NCBI GenBank assembly: GCA_013076295.1
Contig: RQOL01000688.1
Location: 1-64,000 of the forward strand
Reading direction: 5' to 3'
Length of the DNA stretch: 64,000 nucleotides
DNA from: Sanderia malayensis
Lineage: Eukaryota; Cnidaria; Scyphozoa; Semaeostomeae; Pelagiidae
Shown here: in pieces, positions 52,659 to 64,000 of the stretch
How positions within the stretch are numbered: position 1 is the first letter of the stretch
Layout of the letters: each line of letters begins with the position of its first letter
Notes under the pieces: generated by a model
Seen by the model: only the letters and a program-made list of their open reading frames with translations
What the model was told of the DNA's origin: nothing
The model's database searches: none
Made by a program: the position numbers and the translations under genes

Positions 52659-53840
52659 ATTACTGAAAAACTAGTTCCACATGAATCTACGTTTTTACAG
52701 TTGGAACTAAGTTATATACATCTGCATGTACTTGTTTTCAGTGATATTAACATTACTGCCCACTAATTGCAGATGAATCCACGTTATTAGAGATGGAACT
52801 AAGTAAAATACGCATGCATTTGTCTGTTTCCATTGCTATTAACATTACTAAACACTAATTGCACATGATTCCACGTTATTAGAGCTGAAAATAAGTAAAA
52901 TACATATGCATTTGTTTGTTTGCAGTGTTATTGACATTACTGCACACTAATTGCACATGAATCAACGTTATTACAGGTGAAACTAAGTAAAATACACATG
53001 CATTTGCTTTTTTTTAGTGATATTAACATTACTCGAAACTGATTGCCCATGAATCCACGTTACTACAGCTGAAACTAAGTAAAATACACATGCATTTGCG
53101 TGTTTTCAGTGATATTAACATTACTCCACACTAATTGCAGATGAATCCACGTTGTTACAGCTGAAACGAAGTAAAATACACATGCATTTGCTTGTTTTCA
53201 GTGATATTAACATTACTCCACACTAATTGCACATGAATCCACGTTACTACAGCAGAAAATAAGTAAAAAACACATGCATTTGCGTGTTTTCAGTGATGTT
53301 AACATTACTCCAAACTAATTGCAGATGAATCCACGTTGTTACAGCTGAAACGAAGTAAAATACACATGCATTTGCTTGTTTTTAGGGATATTAACATTAC
53401 TCCACGCTAATTGCACATGAATCCACGTTACTACAGCAGAAAATAAGTAAAATACACATGCATTTGCGTGTTTTCAGTGATATTTGCACTACTGCATACT
53501 AATTGGATATGAATCCAGGTTATTACAGATAAAACTAAATAAAATACACATGCATTTGCTTGTTTTTAGTGCTACTAACAGTACTGGAAAACTAGTTCCA
53601 CATGAATCTACGTCTTCACAGTTGGAACTAAGTTATATACATCTGCATGTACTTGTTTTCAGTGATATTAACATTACTGCCCACTAATTGCAGATGAATC
53701 CACGTTATTAGTGATGAAACTAAGTAAAATACCCAGGCATTTGTTTGTTTTCATTGCTATTAACATTACTAAACACTAATTGCACATGATTCCACGTTAT
53801 TAGAGCCGAAACTAACCAAAATACACATGCTTTTGTTTGT
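52659..53840 (+). repeat. Block epsilon, copy 1 (about 13 monomers)
   Basis: Repeated at 61310-62481, offset about 8651 bp (94 monomers). Order: GAAAAACTAGTTCC, GATGGAACTAAG with CTGTTTCCATTGC, GTGTTATTGAC, ACAGGTGAAAC, GCAGAAAATAAG, GGGATATTAAC, GATATTTGCACTACTGC, CTACTAACAGTAC, AATACCCAGGC, CTAACCAAAATAC. This order also overlaps the series flanking the 160-bp inserts, but no insert is present. Confidence 0.87.
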
Positions 53841-55014
53841 TTGCAGTGATATTAACATTACTGCACACTAATTGGACATGAATTGACGTTATTACAGCTG
53901 AAACTAACTAAATTAAACATGCATTTGTTTGTTTGCAGTGATATTAACATTACTGCACACTTATTGCACCTGAATCCACGTTATTACAGCAAAACTAAAT
54001 AAAATACACATGCAATTGCTTGTTTTCAGTGACATTAACATTACTGCACACTTATTGTACATGAATCCATGTTGTTACAGCTGAAACTAATTAAAATACA
54101 TATGGATTTGTTTGTTTGCAGTGATATTAACATTACTACACACTAATTGCACATGAATCCACGTTATTACAGCTTAAACTAAGTATGAAAGACAGGCATT
54201 TGCGTGTTTTCAGTGATATTAACACTACTGCACACTAATTGCACATGAATCCACGTTATTACAGATGCCACTAAATAAAATACACATGCATGTGCTTGTT
54301 TTAATTAATATTAACAATGCTAAACCCTAATTGCACATGAATCCACGTTGTTACAGCTGAAACGAAGTAAAATACACATGCATTTGTTTGTTTTCGGTGA
54401 CATTAACATTACTGCACACTTATTGCACATGAATGCACGTTATTACAGCTGAAACTAAGTAAAGCACACATGCATTTGCTTCTTTTCAGTGATTTTAACA
54501 TTATTGCCCACTAATTGCACATGAATCCACGTTATTAGAGCTGAAACTAACTAAAATAGACATGCATTTGTTTGTTTGCATTGATATTAACATTACTGCA
54601 CACAAATTGCACATGAATCCACGTTATTACAGCTCTAACTAAGTAAGAAAGACAGGCACTTGCGTGCTTTCAGTGATATTAACATAACTGCACACTAATG
54701 GCACATGAGTCCACTTTATGACAGTTGAAAGTAAGTAAAATACACATGCATTTGCATGTTTTCAGTGATATTAACATTACTGCAGAGTAATGGGACATGA
54801 ATACACGTTGTTACAGCAGAAACTAACTGAATTACACATGCATTTGTTATTTTGCAGTGACATTAACATTACTGCAAACTAATTGCTCATGAATGCACGT
54901 TATTACAGCTGAAACTAAGTAAAGCACACATGCATTTGCTTCTTTTCAGTGATTTTAACATTACTGCACACTATTTGCACATGAATCTACGTTAATACAG
55001 TTGGAACTAATTAA
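53841..55014 (+). repeat. Partial 13-monomer unit and mixed monomers
   Basis: 53873-54500 repeats the order of the 13-monomer unit at 44581 (TTGGACATGAATTGACG, the TTAATTAA monomer at about 54300, GAATGCACG). A series GCACTTGCGTG, CACTTTATGACAG, GCAGAGTAATGG follows, also seen at 43500-43680, 59870-60040 and 63830-64000. Confidence 0.82.
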
Positions 55015-55270
55015 AATACACATGGATTTGCTTGTTTTCAGTGATTTTAACATTACTGCACACTAATTGCATATGAATCTACGTTTTAACAGTTGGAACT
55101 AGGTAAAATACATATGCATTTACTTGTTTTCAGTAATCTTAACACTGCTGAACAATAATTGCACATCAATCCACGTTATTACAGCTGAAACTAAGTAAAA
55201 TACACATGCATTTGTTTGCTTTCAGTGACATTAACATTGCTGCACACTAATTGCACATGAATCCACGTTA
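55015..55270 (+). repeat. Left part of a 21-monomer-spaced duplication
   Basis: Positions 55015 to about 55460 recur at about 56947-57398, offset 1932 bp, exactly 21 x 92. Shared rare variants are TACGTTTTAACAG, TTTGTTTGCTTTCAG (55219/57151) and GACATTAACATTGC. The right half of the left copy overlaps the four-monomer units described next. Confidence 0.85.
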
Positions 55271-56374
55271 TTAGAGCTGAAACTAACTAAAATACACATG
55301 CATTTGTTTGTTTGCAGTGATATTAACATTACTGCACACTAATTGCACATGAATCCACGTTATTACAGCTCTAACTAAGTAAGAAAGACAGGCACATGCG
55401 CGTTTTCAGTGCTATTAACACTACTGCACACTAATTGGACATGAATCAACGTTATTACAGCTGAAACTAAGTAAAATACACATGCATTTGCTTCTTTTTA
55501 GTGATATTAACATTACTCGAAACTAATTGCACATGAATACACGTTATTACAGCTGAAACTAAGTAAAATACACATGCATTTGCTTGTTTCCATTGCCATT
55601 AACATTACTAAACACTAATTGCACATGATTCGACGTTCTTAGAGCTGAAACTAACTAAGATACACATGCATTTGTTTGTTTGCAGTGATATTAACATTAC
55701 TGCACACTAATTGCACATGAATCCACGTTATTACAGCTCTAACTAAGTAAGAAAGACAGGCAGCTGCGCGTTTTCAGTGCTATTAACACTACTGCACACT
55801 AATTGGACATGAATCAACGTTATTACAGCTGAAAGTAAGTAAAATACACATGCATTTGCTTCTTTTTAGTGATATTAACATTACTCGAAACTAATTGCAC
55901 ATGAATACACGTTATTACAGCTGAAACTAAGTAAAATATACATGCATTTCCTTGTTTCCATTGCTATTAACATTACTAAACACTAATTGCATATGATTCC
56001 ACGTTATTAGAGCTGAAACTAACTAAAATACCCATGCATTTGTTTGTTTGCAGTGATATTAACATTACTGCACACTAATTGCACATGAATCCACGTAATT
56101 ACAGCTCTAACTAAGTAAGAAAGACAGGCACTTGCGTGTTTTCAGTGATAGTAACACTACTGCACACTTATTGCACATGAGTCCACTTTATTACAGTTGA
56201 AAGTAAGTAAAATACACATGCATTTGCATGTTTTCAGTGATATTAACATTACTGCACAGTAATGGTACATGAATCCACGTTGTTACACCTCAAACTAAGT
56301 AAAATACACATGCATTTGCTTGTTTTCAGTGATATTAACCTTACTGCACACTGATTGGACATGAATCTACGTTA
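55271..56374 (+). repeat. Four-monomer tandem units (368 bp)
   Basis: TTAGAGCTGAAACTAAC recurs at 55271, 55639 and 56007, spacings of exactly 368 bp (4 x 92). Units 1 and 2 share GCGCGTTTTCAGTGCTATT, the CTCGAAACTAATTGC / GAATACACG monomer and a CCATTGC monomer. The third unit drifts into the eight-monomer series (CACTTATTGCACATGAGTCC). Confidence 0.88.
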
Positions 56375-57367
56375 TTACAGTTGGAACTAAATAAAATATA
56401 CATGCATTTGCTTGTTTTCAGTGATATTAACATTACTGTACACCAATTGCACATGAATCAACGTTATTACAGCTGAAACTAAGTAAAATACACATGCATT
56501 TGCTTCTTTTTAGTGATATTAACATTACTCGAAACTAATTGCACATGAATACACGTTATTACAGCTGAAACTAAGTAAAATACACATGCATTTCCTTGTT
56601 TCCATTGCTATTAACATTACTAAACGCTAATGGCACATGAGTCCACTTTATTACAGTTGAAAGTAAGTAAAATACACATGCATTTGCATGTTTTCAGGGA
56701 TATTAACATTACTGCACAGTGATGGCACATGAATCCACGTTGTTACACCTCAAACTAAGTAAAATACACATGCATTGGCTTGTTTTCAGTGATATTAACA
56801 TTAGTGTACACTAATTGGACATGAATCAACGTTATTACAGCTGAAACTAATTAAATTAAACATGCATTTGTTTGTTTGCAGTGATATTAACATTACTGCA
56901 CACTTATTGCACATGAATCCACGTTAATACAGCTAATACTAAATATAATACACATGCATTTGCTTGTTTTCAGTGATTTTAACATTACTGCACACTAATT
57001 GCACATGAATCTACGTTTTAACAGTTGGAACTAGGTAAAATACATATGCATTTACTTGTTTTCAGTAATCTTAACACTGCTGAACAATAATTGCACATCA
57101 ATCCACGTTATTACAGCTGAAACTAAGTAAAATACACATGCATTTGTTTGCTTTCAGTGACATTAACATTGCTGCACACTAATTGCACATGAATCCACGT
57201 TATTAGAGCTGAAACTAACTAAAATACACATGCATTTGTTTGTTTGCAGTGATATTAACATTACTGCACACTAATTGCACATGAATCCACGTTATTACAG
57301 CTCTAACTAAGTAAGAAAGACAGGCACCTGCGCGTTTTCAGTGCTATTAACACTACTGCACACTAAT
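56375..57367 (+). repeat. Mixed monomers and right part of the 21-monomer-spaced duplication
   Basis: About 11 monomers. They include CTCGAAAC (about 56528), two rare CACAGTGATGGC/CTAATACTAAATATAATAC variants (about 56718 and 56935), and from 56947 the second copy of 55015-55460. Only satellite is seen. Confidence 0.82.
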
Positions 57368-59578
57368 TGGACATGAATCAACGTTATTACAGCTGAAAGT
57401 AAGTAAAATACACATGCATTGGTTTGATTGCAGTGATATTAACATTACTGAACACTAATTGCACATGAATCCACGTTATTACAGCTCTAACTAAGTAAGA
57501 AAGACAGGCACTTGCGTGTTTTCAGTGATATTAACACTACTGCAGACTTATTACACATGAGTCCACTTTATTACAGTTGAAAGTAAGGAAAATACACATG
57601 CATTTGCATGTTTTCAGTGATATTAACATCACTGCACAGTAATGGCACATGAATCCACGTTGTTACACCTCAAACTAAGTAAAATACACATGCATTTGCT
57701 TGTTTTCAGTGATATTAACCTTACTGCACACTAATTGGACATGAATCAACGTTATTACAGCTGAAACTAAGTAAAACTTGTATGCATTTGCTTCTTTTCA
57801 GTAATTTTAACATTACTGCACACTATTTGCACATGAATCTACGTTATTACAGTTGGAACTAAGTAAAATATACATGCATTTGCTTGTTTTCAGTGATATT
57901 AACATTACTGCACACCAATTGCACATGAATCAACGTTATTACAGCTGAAACTAAGTAAAATACACATGCATTTGCTTCTTTTTAGTGATATTAACATTAC
58001 TCGAAACTAATTGCACATGAATACACGTTATTTCAGCTGAAACTAAGTAAAATACACATGCATTTGCTTGTTTCCATTGCTGTTAACATTACTAAACACT
58101 AATTGCACATGATTCCACGTTATTAGAGCTGAAACTAACTAAAATACCCATGCATTTGTTTGTTTGCAGTGATATTAACATTACTGCACACTAATTGCAC
58201 ATGAATCCACGTTATTACAGCTCTAACTAAGTAAGAAAGACAGGCACTTGCGTGTTTTCAGTGATATTAACACTACTGCACACTTATTGCACATGATTCC
58301 ACTTTATTACAGTTGAAAGTAAGTAAAATACACATGCATTTGCATGTTTTCAGTGATATTAACATTACTGCACAGTAATGGCACATGAATCCACGTTGTT
58401 ACCCCTCAAACTAAGTAAAATACACATGCATTTGCTTGTTTTCAGTGATATTAACCTTACTGCACACTAATTGGACATGAATCAACGTTATTACAGCTGA
58501 AACTAAGTAAAACTTGCATGCATTTGCTTCTTTTCAGTGATTTTAACATTACTGCACCCTATTTGCACATGAATCTACGTTATTACAGTTGGAACTAAGT
58601 AAAATATACATGCATTTCCTTGTTTTCAGTGATATTAACATTACTGCACACCAATTGCACATGATTCCACGTTATTACAGCTGAGGCTAAGTAAAATACA
58701 CATGCATTTGCTTGTTTTCAGTGATATTAACTTTACTGCACACTAATTGCATACGATTCCACGTTATTAGAACTTACACTAACTAAAATACACATGCATT
58801 TGTTTGTTTGCAGTGATATTAACATTACTGCACACTAATTGCACATGAATCCACGTTATTACAGCGGAAACTAAGTAAACTACACATGCACTTGCGTGTT
58901 TTCAGTGATATTAACACTACTGCACACTAATGGCACATGAGTCCACTTTATTACAGATAAAACTAAATAATATACACATGCATTTCCTTGTTTTCAGTGC
59001 TACTAACATTACTGAAAAACTAGTTCCACATGAATTTACGTTTTTACAGTTGGAACTAAGTTATATACATCTGCAGGTACTTGTTTTCAGTGATATTAAC
59101 ATTACTGCCCACTAATTGCAGATGAATCCACGTTATTAGTGATGAAACTAAGTAAAATACGCAGGCATTTGTTTGTTTTCTTTGCTATTAACATTACTAA
59201 ACACTAATTGCACATGATTCCACGTTATTAGAGATGAAACTAAGTAAAATACGCATGCCTTTGTTTGTTTTCATTGCTATTACCATTACTAAACACTAAT
59301 TGCACATGATTCCAGGTTATTAGAGCTCTAACTAAGTAGGAAAGACAGGCACTTGTGTGTTTTCAGTGATATTAACACTACTGCACACTAATTGCATATG
59401 AATCCACGTTATTACAGCTGAAACTAAGTAAAATACACATGCATTTGCTTGTTTTCAGTGATATTAACATTACAGCACACTTATTGCACATGAATCCACG
59501 TTATTACAGCTGAAACTAAATAAAATACGCATGGATTTGTTTGTTTGCAATGATATTGACATTACTGCACACTAATTG
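57368..59578 (+). repeat. Block delta, copy 2 (about 24 monomers)
   Basis: Matches 50098-52125 at high identity, with two additional monomers (about 58740-58920) that are missing in copy 1. Eight-monomer markers are at 57737 and 58473 (736 bp apart). The right part, from about 58715, is copied again at 62482-63360 (offset 3776 bp, 41 monomers). Confidence 0.88.
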
Positions 59579-61309
59579 CAAATGAATCCGCGTTACTACA
59601 GCTAAAAATAGATAAATTAAATATGTACTTGTTTGTTTGCAGTGATATTAACATTACTGCCCACTAATTGCAGATGAATCCACGTTATTAGTGATGAAAC
59701 TAAGTAAAATACCCAGGCATTTGTTTGTTTTCATTGCTATTAACATTACTAAACACTAATTGCACATGATTCCACGTTATTAGAGCTGAAACTAACTAAA
59801 ATGCACATGCATTTGTTTGTTTGCAGTGATATTAACATTACTGCACACTAATTGCACATGAATCCACGTTATTACAGCTCTAACTAAGTAAGAAAGACAG
59901 GCACTTGCGTGTTTTCAGTGATATTAACACTACTGCACACTAATGGCACATGAGTCCACTTTATGACAGTTGAAAGTAAGTAAAATACACATGCATTTGC
60001 ATGTTTTCAGTGATATTAACATTACTGCAGAGTAATGGCACATGAATCCACGTTGTTACAGCAGAAACTAACTGAATTACACATGCATTTGTTATTTTAC
60101 AGTGACATTAACATTACTGCAAACTAATTGCACATGAATCCACGTTATTACAGCTGAAATTAAATATAATACACATGCACTTGCTTACTTGCGGTAATAT
60201 TAACATTACTGAAAAACTAGTTCCACATGAGTCTACGTTTTTACAGTTGGAACTAAGTTATATACATCTGCATGTACTTGTTTTCAGTGATATTAACATT
60301 ACTGCACACTAATTGGACATGAATCAACGTTATTACAGCTGAAACTAAGTAAAATACACATGCATTTGCTTTTTTTTAGTGATATTAACATTACTCGAAA
60401 CTAATTGCCCATGAATCCACGTTACTACAGCTGAAACTAAGTAAAATACACATGCATTTGCGTGTTTTCAGTGATATTAACATTACTCCACACTAATTGC
60501 AGATGAATCCACGTTGTTACAGCTGAAACGAAGTAAAATACACATGCATTTGCTTGTTTTCAGTGATATTAACATTACTCCACACTAATTGCACATGAAT
60601 CCACGTTACTACAGCAGAAAATAAGTAGAATACACATGCATTTGCGTGTTTTCAGTGATATTTGCACTACTGCATACTAATTGGATATGAATCCAGGTTA
60701 TTACAGATAAAACTAAATAAAATACACATGCATTTGCTTGTTTTCAGTGCTACTAACAGTACTGGAAAACTAGTTCCACATGAATCTACGTCTTCACAGT
60801 TGGAACTAAGTTATATACATCTGCATGTACTTGTTTTCAGTGATATTAACATTACTGCCCACTAATTGAAGATGAATCCACGTTATTAGTGATGAAACTA
60901 AGTAAAATACACATGCATTTGCTTGTTTTCAGTGATATTCACATTACTGCTCACTAATTGCAGATGAATCCACGTTGTTACAGCTGAAACTAACTAAATT
61001 ACGCATGCATTTGTTTGTTTGCAGTGATATTGACATTACTGCACACTAATTGGACATGAATCAACGTTATTACAGATGAAACTAAGTAAAATACACATGC
61101 ATTTGCTTCTTTTTAGTGATATTAACATTACTGCCCACTAATTGCAGATGAATCCACGTTACTACAGATAAGAATATGTAAAATACACATGCATTTCCGT
61201 GTTTTCAGTGATATTTGCACTACTGCATACTAATTAGATATGAATCCACGTTATTACAGATAAAACTAAATAAAATACACATGCATTTGCTTGTTTTCAG
61301 TGCTACTAA
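59579..61309 (+). repeat. Mixed blocks with six-monomer duplication
   Basis: 59594-60040 is copied again at about 63550-64000 (offset 3960 bp, 43 monomers), with rare shared changes CTAAAAATAGATAAATTAAA and ATATGTACTTG. The GATATTTGCACTACTGC series begins at about 60658 and again 553 bp later (6 monomers) at about 61211; the next copy is 921 bp further on. Confidence 0.85.
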
Positions 61310-62481
61310 CATTACTGAAAAACTAGTTCCACATGAATCTACGTTTTTACAGTTGGAACTAAGTTATATACATCTGCATGTACTTGTTTTCAGTGATATT
61401 AACATTACTGCCCACTAATTGCAGATGAATCCACGTTATTAGAGATGGAACTAAGTAAAACACGCATGCATTTGTCTGTTTCCATTGCTATTAACATTAC
61501 TAAACACTAATTGCACATGATTCCACGTTATTAGAGCTGAAAATAAGTAAAATACATATGCATTTGTTTGTTTGCAGTGTTATTGACATTACTGCACACT
61601 AATTGCACATGAATCAACGTTATTACAGGTGAAACTAAGTAAAATACACATGCATTTGCTTTTTTTTAGTGATATTAACATAACTCGAAACTGATTGCCC
61701 ATGAATCCACGTTACTACAGCTGAAACTAAGTAAAATACACATGCATTTGCGTGTTTTCAGTGATATTAACATTACTCCACACTAATTGCAGATGAATCC
61801 ACGTTGTTACAGCTGAAACGAAGTAAAATACACAAGCATTTGCTTGTTTTCAGTGATATTAACTTTACTCCACACTAATTGCACATGAATCCACGTTACT
61901 ACAGCAGAAAATAAGTAAAAAACACATGCATTTGCGTGTTTTCAGTGATGTTAACATTACTCCAAACTAATTGCAGATGAATCCACGTTGTTACAGCTGA
62001 AACGAAGTAAAATACACATGCATTTGCTTGTTTTTAGGGATATTAACATTACTCCACGCTAATTGCACATGAATCCACGTTACTACAGCAGAAAATAAGT
62101 AAAATACACATGCATTTGCGTGTTTTCAGTGATATTTGCACTACTGCATACTAATTGGATATGAATCCAGGTTATTACAGATAAAACTAAATAAAATACA
62201 CATGCATTTGCTTGTTTTCAGTGCTACTAACAGTACTGGAAAACTAGTTCCACATGAATCTACGTCTTCACAGTTGGAACTAAGTTATATACATCTGCAT
62301 GTACTTGTTTTCAGTGATATTAACATTACTGCCCACTAATTGCAGATGAATCCACGTTATTAGTGATGAAACTAAGTAAAATAGCCAGGCATTTTTTGTT
62401 TTCATTGCTATTAACATTACTAAACACTAATTGCACATGATTCCACGTTATTAGAGCCGAAACTAACCAAAATACACATGC
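61310..62481 (+). repeat. Block epsilon, copy 2 (about 13 monomers)
   Basis: Copy of 52659-53840 with few substitutions (for example CACAAGCATTTG near 61833, AATAGCCAGGC near 62380). The join at the right end, near 62470, switches in phase from the epsilon series to the delta series. Confidence 0.87.
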
Positions 62482-64000
62482 ATTTGCTTGTTTTCAGTGA
62501 TATTAACTTTACTGCACACTAATTGCATACGATTCCACGTTATTAGAACTTACACTAACTAAAATACACATGCATTTGTTTGTTTGCAGTGATATTAACA
62601 TTACTGCACACTAATTGCACATGAATCCACGTTATTACAGCGGAAACTAAGTAAACTACACATGCACTTGCGTGTTTTCAGTGATATTAACACTACTGCA
62701 CACTAATGGCACATGAGTCCACTTTATTACAGATAAAACTAAATAATATACACATGCATTTCCTTGTTTTCAGTGCTACTAACATTACTGAAAAACTAGT
62801 TCCACATGAATTTACGTTTTTACAGTTGGAACTAAGTTATATACATCTGCAGGTACTTGTTTTCAGTGATATTAACATTACTGCCCACTAATTGCAGATG
62901 AATCCACGTTATTAGTGATGAAACTAAGTAAAATACGCAGGCATTTGTTTGTTTTCTTTGCTATTAACATTACTAAACACTAATTGCACATGATTCCACG
63001 TTATTAGAGATGAAACTAAGTAAAATACGCATGCCTTTGTTTGTTTTCATTGCTATTACCATTACTAAACACTAATTGCACATGATTCCAGGTTATTAGA
63101 GCTCTAACTAAGTAGGAAAGACAGGCACTTGTGTGTTTTCAGTGATATTAACACTACTGCACACTAATTGCATATGAATCCACGTTATTACAGCTGAAAC
63201 TAAGTAAAATACACATGCATTTGCTTGTTTTCAGTGATATTAACATTACAGCACACTTATTGCACATGAATCCACGTTATTACAGCTGAAACTAAATAAA
63301 ATACACATGGATTTGTTTGTTTGCAATGATATTGACATTACTGCACACTAATTGCAAATGAATCCGCGTTATTACAGCTGAAAATAACTAAATTAAACAT
63401 GCATTTGTTTGTTTGCAGTGATATTAACATAACTGCACACTTATTGCACATGAATCCACGTTATTACAGCTGAAACTAAGTAAAACAAACATGCATTTGC
63501 TTCTTTTCAGTGACTTTAACATTACTGCACACTATCTGCACATGAATCTACGTTACTACAGCTAAAAATAGATAAATTAAATATGTACTTGTTTGTTTGC
63601 AGTGATATTAACATTACTGCCCACTAATTGCAGATGAATCCACGTTATTAGTGATGAAACTAAGTAAAATACCCAGGCATTTGTTTGTTTTCATTGCTAT
63701 TAACATTACTAAACACTAATTGCACATGATTCCACGTTATTAGAGCTGAAACTAACTAAAATGCACATGCATTTGTTTGTTTGCAGTGATATTAACATTA
63801 CTGCACACTAATTGCACATGAATCCACGTTATTACAGCTCTAACTAAGTAAGAAAGACAGGCACTTGCGTGTTTTCAGTGATATTAACACTACTGCACAC
63901 TAATGGCACATGAGTCCACTTTATGACAGTTGAAAGTAAGTAAAATACACATGCATTTGCATGTTTTCAGTGATATTAACATTACTGCAGAGTAATGGCA
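62482..64000 (+). repeat. Recopied delta and 59.6-60.0-kb segments, right end of window
   Basis: 62482 to about 63360 repeats 58715-59578. 63340-63545 repeats about 52480-52660 (AATGAATCCGCG, GAAAATAACTAAATTAAAC, AAACAAACATGC). 63550-64000 repeats 59594-60040. The array continues past the end of the window in the middle of a monomer. Confidence 0.87.

Larger units (their letters stand above)
1..64000 (+). repeat. 92-bp satellite DNA array filling the whole window
   Basis: Seen: every part of the window except five 160-bp inserts is a head-to-tail repetition of one 92-bp unit, always in the same orientation. Recurrent landmarks in order are TTGCACATGAATCCACG, TTACAGCTGAAACTAAG, ACACATGCATTTG, TTTTCAGTGATATTAAC and ATTACTGCACACTAA. 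The commonest form is about 33% GC with a single CpG (in CCACGTT). At 92 bp per unit this is roughly 690 copies. Known: long AT-rich tandem arrays with higher-order structure are typical of eukaryotic centromeric, pericentromeric or other heterochromatic DNA. Inferred: location and species cannot be fixed from the sequence. I do not recognise the monomer as a named satellite family. Confidence 0.98.

Noticed and set aside
1..64000. CRISPR array (regular repeats with spacers)
   Set aside because: The whole 92-bp unit is conserved. There are no unique spacers between short repeats, no cas genes, and the variants are point changes shared between copies.
1..64000. CENP-B box in the monomer or insert
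   Set aside because: I looked for the TTCG....A..CGGG core and found no match in the monomer. The insert's TTTTCGCG/CGCGAAAA palindrome does not fit it.
1..64000. Telomeric or rDNA spacer repeat
   Set aside because: There is no short G-rich telomere motif, and no rRNA-like sequence anywhere in the window.

Overview
The whole 64-kb window is satellite DNA: one uninterrupted head-to-tail array of a 92-bp, AT-rich monomer (about 33% GC in the commonest form), roughly 690 copies, all in the same orientation. I see no protein-coding gene, rRNA, tRNA, CRISPR array or intact transposon. The longest open frame is under 100 codons. All open frames are by-products of the repeat: 92 is not a multiple of 3, so any frame running through successive monomers steps through all three phases and soon meets a stop. 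A long array of this kind, with nested higher-order repeats, points to a eukaryotic nuclear genome and a heterochromatic, centromeric, pericentromeric or subtelomeric location. The sequence alone does not let me name the species or choose between these locations.

Layout. 1-15.8 kb holds older mixed monomers, an approximately 1.7-1.9-kb block (1310-2960, 4385-6250) and a tandem higher-order repeat (HOR) of about 30 monomers (2.76 kb) starting at 7072, 9810 and 12569. 15.8-21.8 kb is a tandem pair of about 32 monomers (16213-19134, 19135-21766) whose second member lacks three whole monomers. 21.8-25.2 kb carries 6-mer and 4-mer duplications. 25171-30508 is a nearly perfect pair of 29-monomer (2.67-kb) units. 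30.5-43.9 kb is dominated by a lineage with AATAAA- and ACTAGT-containing monomers. 43.9-64 kb is built from 13-mer, 8-mer and 4-mer units and from 1-2-kb blocks recopied 7-9 kb away.

The only sequence that is not monomer is a 160-bp element present five times between 34409 and 41797. It replaces exactly the same 34 bp of the monomer each time and carries a CpG-rich hairpin (8-bp stem, 9-nt loop). It has been amplified together with the surrounding satellite in units of 13, 14, 15 and 31 monomers. This element is the best candidate for something new here: a captured segment that became part of the HOR, possibly a binding or nucleation site. An insert-free comparator block lies at about 33178.

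The elements show no operon-like cooperation. What they record is turnover by unequal exchange: block offsets are whole multiples of about 92 bp once the insert is accounted for. Many private one-base indels, mostly in homopolymers, are concentrated at 2.3-8 kb and 16-21 kb. They look like uncorrected long-read error, so fine detail there should be treated cautiously.
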